Origin: Nguyenibacter vanlangensis
Lineage (GTDB): Bacteria; Pseudomonadota; Alphaproteobacteria; Acetobacterales; Acetobacteraceae
Assembly: GCF_038719015.1 (NCBI RefSeq)
Contig: NZ_CP152276.1
Span: forward strand, 4,233,501 to 4,297,500
Direction: 5' to 3'
Length of the DNA stretch: 64,000 nucleotides
Below are positions 1-6,493 of this stretch, one piece after another (within the stretch, counting starts at the first letter, position 1; each line of letters opens with the position of its first letter). The translations under genes were made by a program, and so were the position numbers. The notes beneath the pieces were generated by a model. The model did not search any database. It had not been told where the DNA came from and saw only the letters and a program-made list of their open reading frames with translations.

Positions 1-832
1 GAAAACGCTGGTAGTTCTCATATTGCGTGCCGATATGCGGGACCGGCTCGACCCGCAGCGTGCCGCGCGCCGGGTCGGCCGTGATCAGGCTGCGCAGGGT
101 GCGAGCATACAATACGCCCCGCCCGTCCTCGGCGATGGCGTCCACCCTGCGAGGCGGCGCCAGGGCAGGGACCGGCAGACAATGCAGGCTCCGCCCCGCC
201 AGCACGCACAGCCGGCCGCCGCCCGTGCCCAGCCATAACCGGTCCCGCTCGGCATGCAGGGCCGAGACGTCCGTCAGGGTGCCTTCAGCCAGCCCCAGCG
301 CGCTTTCCAGCGTGTCGATCCTGTCTTCGCCCCCGACCCGATGCAGGAACAGCAGCCGGTCGCGGTCGGTCATGACCAGGCCGCCCCGCCAGGGCGCGAT
401 CTTGCGGAATTCGTCGCGGCTCAGCGCCGCGTGTGCCGCCACCGGGACGAAATGCAGGCCCAGCACGGGCATGTCCTCCGTGACGGCATGGGCGACATAA
501 ATCCGGTCCAGCAGGACCAGGACCAGGTCGCCCCCCGTGGTCATGACGGCGGCCTGCGCCATGCCGCCGACCGGCAGCCCCTGTTCGGGCCCCAGGGGCA
601 GGAACTGCCGGCCGTCGAATGCGAAGAACCCGTGCTGGGTGCCCACCAGCATTTCGCCGTTCGGCAATTGCAGGGCACTCAGCACCGCGGTGTTCGTCAG
701 CCCGGCGGCCATGCCGTAGCGCGTCGCGGCGATCGTCTGGCTCCGCGCCGGTCTCGCGGCGGACAGCGCCAGCAAGCAGCCGAATACGATCGCAAGTGGT
801 TGGAAATATTTATTCTTTAGAAGAAACGACAC
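1..832 (-). CDS. Membrane-associated sensor, beta-propeller sensor part (truncated by window edge)
   Basis: The frame runs off the left edge, so only about 277 N-terminal residues are visible. It opens with a GTG at 830-832 (VSFLLKNKYF...) and a hydrophobic signal segment around residues 10-30 ending A-R-S-Q, so the rest should be periplasmic. That part shows propeller-like blades with patterns such as G-x-M-L-V-G-T-x-x-G and R-L-W-L-G-T-G-G-G. These resemble the Reg_prop propeller that forms the sensor half of many membrane histidine kinases and diguanylate cyclases. The output domain lies outside the window. No clear ribosome site precedes the GTG, so the start is provisional. The sensor class is inferred from blade motifs only. 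Confidence 0.6.
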   Translation of the reverse strand, partial: MSFLLKNKYFQPLAIVFGCLLALSAARPARSQTIAATRYGMAAGLTNTAVLSALQLPNGEMLVGTQHGFFAFDGRQFLPLGPEQGLPVGGMAQAAVMTTGGDLVLVLLDRIYVAHAVTEDMPVLGLHFVPVAAHAALSRDEFRKIAPWRGGLVMTDRDRLLFLHRVGGEDRIDTLESALGLAEGTLTDVSALHAERDRLWLGTGGGRLCVLAGRSLHCLPVPALAPPRRVDAIAEDGRGVLYARTLRSLITADPARGTLRVEPVPHIGTQYENYQRF

Positions 833-1178
833 GTCAGCCGCCCTGCGTCCGGCAGACGCCCGTAAAGAGGGTGTCACTCTGTCCTCCCGTGGAACGTTCG
901 CGACCGGTCCGCTGGCGGCGGGTGGACTCTCTTCGCCGGGTCCGGTGGCAGGCCGGCCGCCGGGCCATGCCTTCGTTGTGCAAAACGGTCCGAGAGTGCG
1001 TTGAAAAAGGTTTACTGAAATGAAACGGCCGCATTACCCCCGATCGTGCCGTCCGGGTCAATAGTCATCGTGCAGAACCTGGGGTGCAGAACCTTGGACG
1101 CAGAACCTGGGCAAGGAACCTGGTCGGCCTGCGCGTACCGATGCCCTTATTGCGCGCGTATCGTGCGCGGCGGATCGC
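833..1178. other. Intergenic region, 346 bp
   Basis: No convincing gene lies between the propeller sensor and the Ner-like regulator. The only clear structure is a short tandem repeat at 1070-1123, listed separately. The AT-richer part around 1005-1030 could hold a promoter for the leftward sensor gene, but no good -35/-10 pair is visible. Confidence 0.5.
1070..1123. repeat. 14-bp tandem repeat, 3.9 copies
   Basis: Units of the form GTGCAGAACCTGGG start at 1070, 1084 and 1098, with a degenerate fourth from 1112. The copies differ at one to three positions. It is non-coding and lies downstream of the Ner-like gene. Confidence 0.8.
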
Positions 1179-1463
1179 TCACGCCATCGCCCCGTTTGCG
1201 CGGAGACGGTCCGGAACGCGGCTGATGGGCGTCCGGATGACGGCGCGCGGGATCGGCGTGCCATCGGCATGGAAACGGTCGGGAAACACCTGGTGCGGCG
1301 TCTTGCCGATCAGTTCGGCAATGCGCCGTTCGGTGCGGATGGAATTTCCGGGCCGGTGGATCGCCGCGCTGATTGCGTTGGGATTCAACCCCAATTGGCG
1401 AGAGATGCTCGCCAAACTGCCATACCGTTTCCTTAGTTCGGCTTTTATATCCTCGACATGCAT
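1179..1463 (-). CDS. Ner/Nlp-like winged-helix transcriptional regulator
   Basis: This 94-residue protein begins MHVEDIKAELRKRYGS. Residues 5-60 resemble the DNA-binding domain of phage Mu Ner and bacterial Nlp (SfsB) proteins: a short helix, a helix-turn-helix with L-A-S-I-S-R-Q-L-G-L-N-P-N-A-I-S, and the conserved stretch I-A-E-L-I-G-K-T-P-H-Q-V-F-P-D-R. That last stretch is close to the family hallmark IA..IG..P..IWPSRY. The tail from about residue 62 is basic and less conserved. It is transcribed divergently from the S24-type repressor at 1675, as in phage Mu where Ner and the repressor face each other across shared operators. No other phage gene is nearby, so it is best read as a captured regulatory pair. 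Confidence 0.8.
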   Translation of the reverse strand: MHVEDIKAELRKRYGSLASISRQLGLNPNAISAAIHRPGNSIRTERRIAELIGKTPHQVFPDRFHADGTPIPRAVIRTPISRVPDRLRANGAMA

Positions 1464-1474
1464 TGGCCTAACGC

Positions 1475-1490
1475 ATGGCTTTCATGCCAT
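1475..1490. promoter_or_regulatory. Candidate operator between Ner-like gene and repressor
   Basis: A perfect 5-bp inverted repeat, ATGGC-6 bp-GCCAT, lies 12 bp upstream of the Ner-like start codon, where a repressor could block its promoter. Inferred from position and symmetry only. Confidence 0.35.
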
Positions 1491-1513
1491 ACTGCGTCCC
1501 CTTGTGCGAGCCG

Positions 1514-1539
1514 GGCCGGCGCCAACCGGCCTTTATTTT
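1514..1539 (+). terminator. Hairpin with T-rich tail in the regulator spacer
   Basis: GGCCGG (1514-1519) pairs with CCGGCC (1526-1531), followed by TTTATTTT. It has the form of a small intrinsic terminator or attenuator reading rightward, ahead of the repressor gene. It might stop a short leader transcript, but no gene upstream on the plus strand obviously needs it. Confidence 0.4.
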
Positions 1540-1674
1540 CAACCCGAGATCAGATGTTGGCGCCTGATCCACATCTCAGAGGATGCTGTGTGAGTTTCTG
1601 TATGGCAACTCCAAATGAAAAGTCCGATCTTAAAATTTCTGTAATTAATCCCTGATCGGTGGTTATCCGTTGAA

Positions 1675-2496
1675 ATGTCTAAGAATTTAGAGATTCCATA
1701 CGGCAACGCTGCCAATATGGCCGGATTCGGCCCCGACGACGCCGGCAGCGACGTAAAACGGCGGGCCGAAAGATTGCGCGCCGCCGTTCAGGCCGCCGGC
1801 GGGAATTCCCAAGTGGCAATTCGCGCCCAGATGGCGGTTGGCACGCTCAACAACTACATCGCCGGCCGCGACATGAAGGCCAGCGCCATGATCGCTCTTG
1901 CAAGAGCATGCGGCGTGCCGCTCGAATGGCTGGCGGTAGGCGCCGAAACGCCGATGTCCGATGCGTTCCGTCAGCGTCCGGGGCGGACGGCCAGCTTGCA
2001 GGACGTGCCCGCGTTCGCGCCGGATTTGATGTTCCATCCTCAATTCGGCGACCGCGAGACGATCCAGGTCAAGTACTTTGATGCAGAACCGTCCCCCGGC
2101 GCCGGAATGCAGCCGAACGATTGGGAAGACGGCAGGACCTATACGGTTTCAAGGCATTTCATCGGCAACGTGCTGGGCGCGTGGAGCAGGAATTTATTCT
2201 TCGTCCGCATCCAGGGGGACAGCATGCAGCCCTCGATCGATGCCGGGGATACGCTTCTGGTCAATTACACGCCCGCCCCGTTCGTCCAGTCGGTCTATGT
2301 CGTTGCGGTTCAAGGCCTGCTGATGGTCAAGCGCCTGTCGATCAAGGACCCGGAAACCCTCAGCGTCGTCAGCGACAACCCGCGATACGCGTCCTTCGAC
2401 GTCCCGATCCGGCGCATGACCTGGTCGGCCGATGACGACAGCGCCCAGCTTCGCCTGATCGGCCGCGTCATCGGCCGCTTCCATCTGAATGTCTGA
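1675..2496 (+). CDS. Phage-type repressor, helix-turn-helix plus S24 (LexA/CI-like) peptidase domain
   Basis: The protein has 273 residues. Residues about 28-90 form an XRE-like helix-turn-helix (Q-V-A-I-R-A-Q-M-A-V-G-T-L-N-N-Y). Residues about 130-270 form an S24 peptidase/dimerisation domain. The serine is S183 in G-D-S-M-Q-P-S, and the general-base lysine is K219 in L-L-M-V-K-R-L, 36 residues later as in LexA/CI. The family's usual cleavage region (consensus Y-D-x-x-A-S-A-G) reads F-D-A-E-P-S-P-G at 135-142, so the scissile Ala is replaced by Pro and self-cleavage may be impaired. That last point is inference. It faces the Ner-like gene across a 211-bp spacer and ends 6 bp before the next gene. 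Confidence 0.85.
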   Translation: MSKNLEIPYGNAANMAGFGPDDAGSDVKRRAERLRAAVQAAGGNSQVAIRAQMAVGTLNNYIAGRDMKASAMIALARACGVPLEWLAVGAETPMSDAFRQRPGRTASLQDVPAFAPDLMFHPQFGDRETIQVKYFDAEPSPGAGMQPNDWEDGRTYTVSRHFIGNVLGAWSRNLFFVRIQGDSMQPSIDAGDTLLVNYTPAPFVQSVYVVAVQGLLMVKRLSIKDPETLSVVSDNPRYASFDVPIRRMTWSADDDSAQLRLIGRVIGRFHLNV

Positions 2497-2502
2497 GCGG
2501 CG

Positions 2503-3609
2503 ATGGCAGGCCTCCGGATGATCCTCCGATCGGTCCAAAGGCACCGGCGGGCGTTCCGGTGGGCTTGCGGCGCCGGCTGCGTGGTGGCGCTCCTGCTGCT
2601 CGGTCCGCGCGCGCATCCCTGGCGGGGACAGGTCTCCCTGCCGCCGGTGCCGCAGGACCCGGCGGCGCTGGATGCCTGGATCGCCGACCGCGAACGGGCC
2701 GCCGGCCCGTTGCGCCCCGATACGCGGGCCCGGATCGTCTGGGCCGATCCGGCCCATCCGGCGCGCACGGCCTGCGCCATGGTCTATCTGCACGGCTTCA
2801 CCGCCAGCCAGGGCGAAGGCGCGCCCGTTCATGCCGACCTGGCCCGCGCCTTCGGCTGCAATCTCTATCTCGCCCGCCTGCCGGGCCACGGGCTGCGCGC
2901 GCCCGATGCGATGCGCGGCCTGTCGGCGGCCGGCCTGATGCAAGGGGCGGCCGCGGCGCTGGCCATCGGCCGGGCGATCGGCGATCGCGTGGTCCTGATC
3001 GGCACCTCCACCGGGGGCGCGCTGGCGCTGGCGCTGGCGGCCCAGCATCCGCGGGCGGTCGCGGGGCTGGTGCTGTGGTCGCCCCTGGTGCGCGAACGCG
3101 ACGATCGGTTGGACCCGCTGTTCCGGCCCTGGGGCGTGCCCTTGATGTGGCTGGTGCATAATCACGGCCACGCCGTGACGCACGAACCCGCCATGGGCCC
3201 GATCTGGACGGGCGACGTCCATCTGGACGGCTATGTCGCGCTGGCCGAACTGACGCGCGGGCAGATGACCCGGGCGACCTTCCGGCGCGTCACCGCGCCG
3301 GTGTTCCTGGGCTATTATGATCGCGACCCGGCCCATCAGGACCCGACGGTTTCGGTCGCCGCGATGCTGGCCATGTTCGACCAGCTCGGCACGCCGCCCC
3401 AGGCCAGGCGCAAGGTGGATTTCCCCGGCGCCGACAGCCACGTCATCGTCTCTCCGCTGCGCTCGCACGCCGCCGCCGCGGTCTGCCGCGCCACGCGCGA
3501 CGCGCTGCATGACCTGATGGGCCTGGACCCGGCGCCCGGGGCCGGTCCGGCGCCCTGCGCCGGAGTCGCCGCCCCGGCGCGGGGTAGCCAGCCGGATTCA
3601 GGCGGGTAG
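2503..3609 (+). CDS. Membrane-anchored alpha/beta hydrolase
   Basis: A 368-residue serine hydrolase of unknown substrate. Residues about 20-36 form one hydrophobic N-terminal segment, probably a signal anchor placing the enzyme in the periplasm. The fold markers are the oxyanion motif H-G-F at 97-99, the P-G-H-G loop near 127-130, the nucleophile elbow G-T-S-T-G with S169, an acid candidate in Y-Y-D-R-D, and a His in D-S-H-V-I near the C-terminus. The pattern matches monoglyceride lipase or carboxylesterase-like members, but the substrate cannot be told. It starts 6 bp after the repressor stop and may be co-transcribed with it. The last 40 residues are Gly/Pro/Ala-rich and look disordered. 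Confidence 0.85.
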   Translation: MAGLRMILRSVQRHRRAFRWACGAGCVVALLLLGPRAHPWRGQVSLPPVPQDPAALDAWIADRERAAGPLRPDTRARIVWADPAHPARTACAMVYLHGFTASQGEGAPVHADLARAFGCNLYLARLPGHGLRAPDAMRGLSAAGLMQGAAAALAIGRAIGDRVVLIGTSTGGALALALAAQHPRAVAGLVLWSPLVRERDDRLDPLFRPWGVPLMWLVHNHGHAVTHEPAMGPIWTGDVHLDGYVALAELTRGQMTRATFRRVTAPVFLGYYDRDPAHQDPTVSVAAMLAMFDQLGTPPQARRKVDFPGADSHVIVSPLRSHAAAAVCRATRDALHDLMGLDPAPGAGPAPCAGVAAPARGSQPDSGG

Positions 3610-3663
3610 AATAGGGCCATCCGGCGCTCCGGCCGGTCAGATCGTGCTGTAAGGAATCGAAAA

Positions 3664-3789
3664 ATGGCTGATTGTCCCGTCAAATGCCCCGTGAAGTCGC
3701 CGTGCGTGAAGGGCATCGTGGCGCTGGGCCTGGTGGTGGCGCTGATCTGCTTCTTCAAGAAGAAGGCCTGCTGCAAGGCCAAGGCCTGA
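3664..3789 (+). CDS. Small Cys/Lys-rich single-span membrane peptide, 41 residues
   Basis: This short frame begins at ATG 3664, about eight bases after an AAGGAAT ribosome site. It reads M-A-D-C-P-V-K-C-P-V-K-S-P-C, then one hydrophobic stretch of about 17 residues (G-I-V-A-L-G-L-V-V-A-L-I-C-F-F), then K-K-K-A-C-C-K-A-K-A. It has six cysteines and eight lysines in 41 residues. The lysine-rich C-terminus next to the span suggests a cytoplasmic tail. It lies alone between the hydrolase and dinB. Function unknown; a metal-binding or stress role would only be a guess. Confidence 0.65.
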   Translation: MADCPVKCPVKSPCVKGIVALGLVVALICFFKKKACCKAKA

Positions 3790-3878
3790 TCCGTTCCGTC
3801 CCGGGGCCTCTCCCCGGGACGGGTCCCCATGGCGCGGGCCTCGGGCAGGGGCCTGGAATATCAGGGGCGTGGACTGTC

Positions 3879-5087
3879 ATGGCCCTGGAATATCACGGCC
3901 TGTCGCGACAGGATTTCGGTCCGGTCCCGATCCAGGCTCCGCTTCCGGTCCGGCGCATCATCCATATCGACATGGATGCGTTCTATGCGTCGGTCGAACA
4001 GCGTGACGATCCCACCCTGCGCGGCCGCCCGGTCGCGGTCGGCGGCAGCCGGCAGCGCGGCGTCGTCGCCGCCGCCAGCTATGAGGCCAGGCGCTTCGGC
4101 GTGCGCTCGGCCATGCCGTCGGTCACCGCCCTGCGCCGCTGCCCCGACCTGGTGTTCGTGCCGCCGCGCTTCGACGTCTATCGCGCTGTCTCGGCGCAGA
4201 TCCACGCCATCTTCGCGCGCTATACCGCACTGATTCAGCCCCTCTCGCTGGACGAGGCCTATCTGGACGTCACCGTGCCGCTGGTCGCCCGCCCCTCGGC
4301 CACCGCCATCGCCCAGGACATCCGCGCCGCCATCCGGGCCGAAACCGGCCTGACCGCCTCGGCCGGCGTGTCCTACAACAAATTCCTGGCCAAGCTGGCA
4401 TCCGACCATCGCAAGCCGGACGGGCTGTACGTGATTACCCCCCGCATGGGACCGCGCTTCGTCGAGGCGCTGCCGGTCGAGCGCTTCCACGGCATCGGCC
4501 CGGCCACGGCGGCACGCATGCACGCGCTGGGCATCCGTACCGGACTGGACCTCCGCGCCTGGGACATGGCCGGCCTGGCCCGGCATTTCGGCAAGGCCGC
4601 GGCCTTCTATCACGGCATCGCGCGCGGACGGGACGACCGTCCGGTCGAACCCGACCGGCCCCGCAAATCGCTGGGGGCCGAACGGACATTCGACCGCGAC
4701 ATCCGGGACTGGCCGCAGGCCGCCGCGGCCTTGGACGATCTGTCCGCCCGGGTCTGGCAGGCGTGCGCCCGGCGTGGATTGTCCGGCCGCACCGTCACCC
4801 TGAAACTCCGCTATGCCGATTTCAAGCAGACTGGGCGCGCGCACTCGCTGCCCGGCCCGGTCGCCGCCCAGGCCGCCCTGTCCCGGGTGGCGCAGGACCT
4901 GCTGCGTCCGTTCTTCCCGCTCAAGCAGGGGCCGCTCAAACAGGGGCCGCTCGAACAGGGGATCCGCCTGCTGGGCGTCACGCTGTCCAACCTCGATGCG
5001 GCGGAAGCGCGCCCCGGCGCGCAACTCGTCCTGGCCCTGGACCCGTCCCTGGACCCGTCCCTGGATCCGACCCTGGACCGGGGCTGA
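3879..5087 (+). CDS. dinB: DNA polymerase IV (Y-family translesion polymerase)
   Basis: This 402-residue protein is the normal family length for the polymerase that bypasses DNA lesions at low fidelity. The catalytic acids are visible: D31 and D33 in H-I-D-M-D-A-F-Y-A-S-V-E, and D125-E126 in S-L-D-E-A-Y-L-D. F35-Y36 form the steric-gate region. The helix-hairpin-helix thumb (G-I-G-P-A-T-A-A-R-M) and little-finger domain follow. The frame is open further upstream, but ATG 3879 is chosen because the family begins just before R-R-I-I-H-I-D-M-D. The C-terminus holds two in-frame tandem repeats: three 15-bp units from 4920 and 12-bp L-D-P-S units from about 5037. No canonical beta-clamp motif is certain after them. 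Confidence 0.95.
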   Translation: MALEYHGLSRQDFGPVPIQAPLPVRRIIHIDMDAFYASVEQRDDPTLRGRPVAVGGSRQRGVVAAASYEARRFGVRSAMPSVTALRRCPDLVFVPPRFDVYRAVSAQIHAIFARYTALIQPLSLDEAYLDVTVPLVARPSATAIAQDIRAAIRAETGLTASAGVSYNKFLAKLASDHRKPDGLYVITPRMGPRFVEALPVERFHGIGPATAARMHALGIRTGLDLRAWDMAGLARHFGKAAAFYHGIARGRDDRPVEPDRPRKSLGAERTFDRDIRDWPQAAAALDDLSARVWQACARRGLSGRTVTLKLRYADFKQTGRAHSLPGPVAAQAALSRVAQDLLRPFFPLKQGPLKQGPLEQGIRLLGVTLSNLDAAEARPGAQLVLALDPSLDPSLDPTLDRG

Positions 5088-5111
5088 AAGGCTGCTCCAC
5101 AAGCCTTTCAG
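5084..5111 (+). terminator. Hairpin at the dinB stop codon
   Basis: CTGAAAGGCT (5084-5093) and AGCCTTTCAG (5102-5111) form a perfect 10-bp stem with an 8-base loop that contains the dinB stop. There is no T tract, so it may act as a 3' stabiliser rather than an intrinsic terminator. Confidence 0.45.
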
Positions 5112-5210
5112 CGGTCTTGCCCTCACGCGGTCTCATGCCCATAAGCTGGCACGACGCCGCCATTCCGCCGCGTCGTCATTCCGCATCGGAAACAGCAGGA
5201 TCGAACGCCC

Positions 5211-6137
5211 ATGTCGCTTCTCGTCAGAACCGCTCCCGCGCGCGCGGAAGCCTGGCGCCTCGCCTTCGCCAAGGCGGCGCCCGGCCTGGACGTCCGGATC
5301 TGGCCCGAATGCGGCGACCCGGCCGATATCACGGCCCTGCTGACCTGGCAGCCGCCGCCGGACCTGCTCGCCCTCTATCCCAATCTCCAGGTGGTCTTCT
5401 CCGAAGGGGCGGGGGTCGATCAGTTTCTTGCCCTGGGCCTGCCCGACACGATGCCCCTGGTCCGCATCGTCGACCCGGCCCTGACCGACATGATGGTGGA
5501 ATACGGGGTCTGGGCGACGCTGGACCTGCATCGGCAGATGCCGGCCTATCGTCGGGCGCAGGCGGCGCACCGATGGAAGGGCCTGCCGCCATGCCTGGCC
5601 GCCGACCGCCGGGTCGGGGTGCTGGGGCTGGGTGTGCTCGGCCGTGCGCTGCTGCACCGCCTGCACCTGTTCGGCTTTCCCTGTGCGGGATGGAGCCGCA
5701 GCCCGCACGCGCTCGACGGCGTCACCTGCTTCGCGGGCCGGGACGCGCTGGCGCCGTTCCTGGCCAGGACCGATATCCTGATCTGCCTGCTGCCGCTGAC
5801 CGACGATACGCGCTTCCTGCTTTCGGCGCCCGCCTTCGCGGCGCTGCCGCGCGGGGCCGCGCTGGTCAATTGCGGCCGCGGCGGCCATGTGCACGAGGAC
5901 GATTTGCTGGCGGCCCTGGCCGATGGGCAGCTCTCGCACGCGATCCTCGACGTCGCCGGCCAGGAGCCGCTGCCCGAAAGCCATCCGTTCTGGACCCATC
6001 CGGGCATCACGCTGACGCCGCACATCGCCAGCGACACCGTGCCGGCCAGCGCCGCCCGGCAGATCGTCGAGAATCTCGACCGCCTGCGCCGGGGCGAATG
6101 CCCGTCGGGCCTGGTCGATCGCGGGCGCGGCTATTGA
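5211..6137 (+). CDS. ghrA: D-2-hydroxyacid dehydrogenase, glyoxylate/hydroxypyruvate reductase A type
   Basis: This 308-residue cytoplasmic enzyme should reduce glyoxylate, hydroxypyruvate or a related 2-oxoacid with NAD(P)H. The dinucleotide fold is marked by G139-L-G141-V-L-G144. The catalytic triad of the family is present: R223 in N-C-G-R-G, E252 in Q-E-P-L-P and H271 in T-P-H-I-A-S. The short length and the S-E-G-A-G-V-D stretch match the GhrA branch rather than the longer SerA or GhrB branches. It is a single gene, 123 bp after dinB. Exact substrate preference is inferred from family resemblance. Confidence 0.85.
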   Translation: MSLLVRTAPARAEAWRLAFAKAAPGLDVRIWPECGDPADITALLTWQPPPDLLALYPNLQVVFSEGAGVDQFLALGLPDTMPLVRIVDPALTDMMVEYGVWATLDLHRQMPAYRRAQAAHRWKGLPPCLAADRRVGVLGLGVLGRALLHRLHLFGFPCAGWSRSPHALDGVTCFAGRDALAPFLARTDILICLLPLTDDTRFLLSAPAFAALPRGAALVNCGRGGHVHEDDLLAALADGQLSHAILDVAGQEPLPESHPFWTHPGITLTPHIASDTVPASAARQIVENLDRLRRGECPSGLVDRGRGY

Positions 6138-6493
6138 AATTCCTGCCGCGTTACTTGCCCGTCTTTCATGATATCGAGCGGACTTCAAAGTATTGACTAA
6201 TTTTTAATCTTTAATAGATGTGCCGGCACGGTCTCGCATGTCGGAAGCCGCGATGCGCGAAGGGCGCGCATCCTTCGGGCATGGAAGAAAAAATGGCGAT
6301 CCGCGCCTTGTCATGTTCCATGCTATAACGCTACGCATAAAGGCAGCAGACGGCTGGATATCCTGGGGTGCCGGCATCAAATCGGGACCGTGCCACTGAA
6401 TACCGCAATATGCCGGCGACGGCGTGGCGCAACTGCCAAAGCAAAAACCGGCGGAGCAGCCCGGCTCCGCCTCCCTGTTGCCCCGAGGCCTGA
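6138..6493. other. Intergenic region upstream of the DSF response regulator, 356 bp
   Basis: No gene is supported here. The segment 6190-6225 is AT-rich, unlike its surroundings, and is a plausible promoter zone for the rightward regulator gene. A short hairpin GATGCGCG/CGCGCATC lies near 6251-6272, without a T tail. Confidence 0.45.

Noticed and set aside
1179..2496. Prophage
   Set aside because: Only two regulators are phage-like; no integrase, terminase, capsid, tail or attachment repeat is visible.
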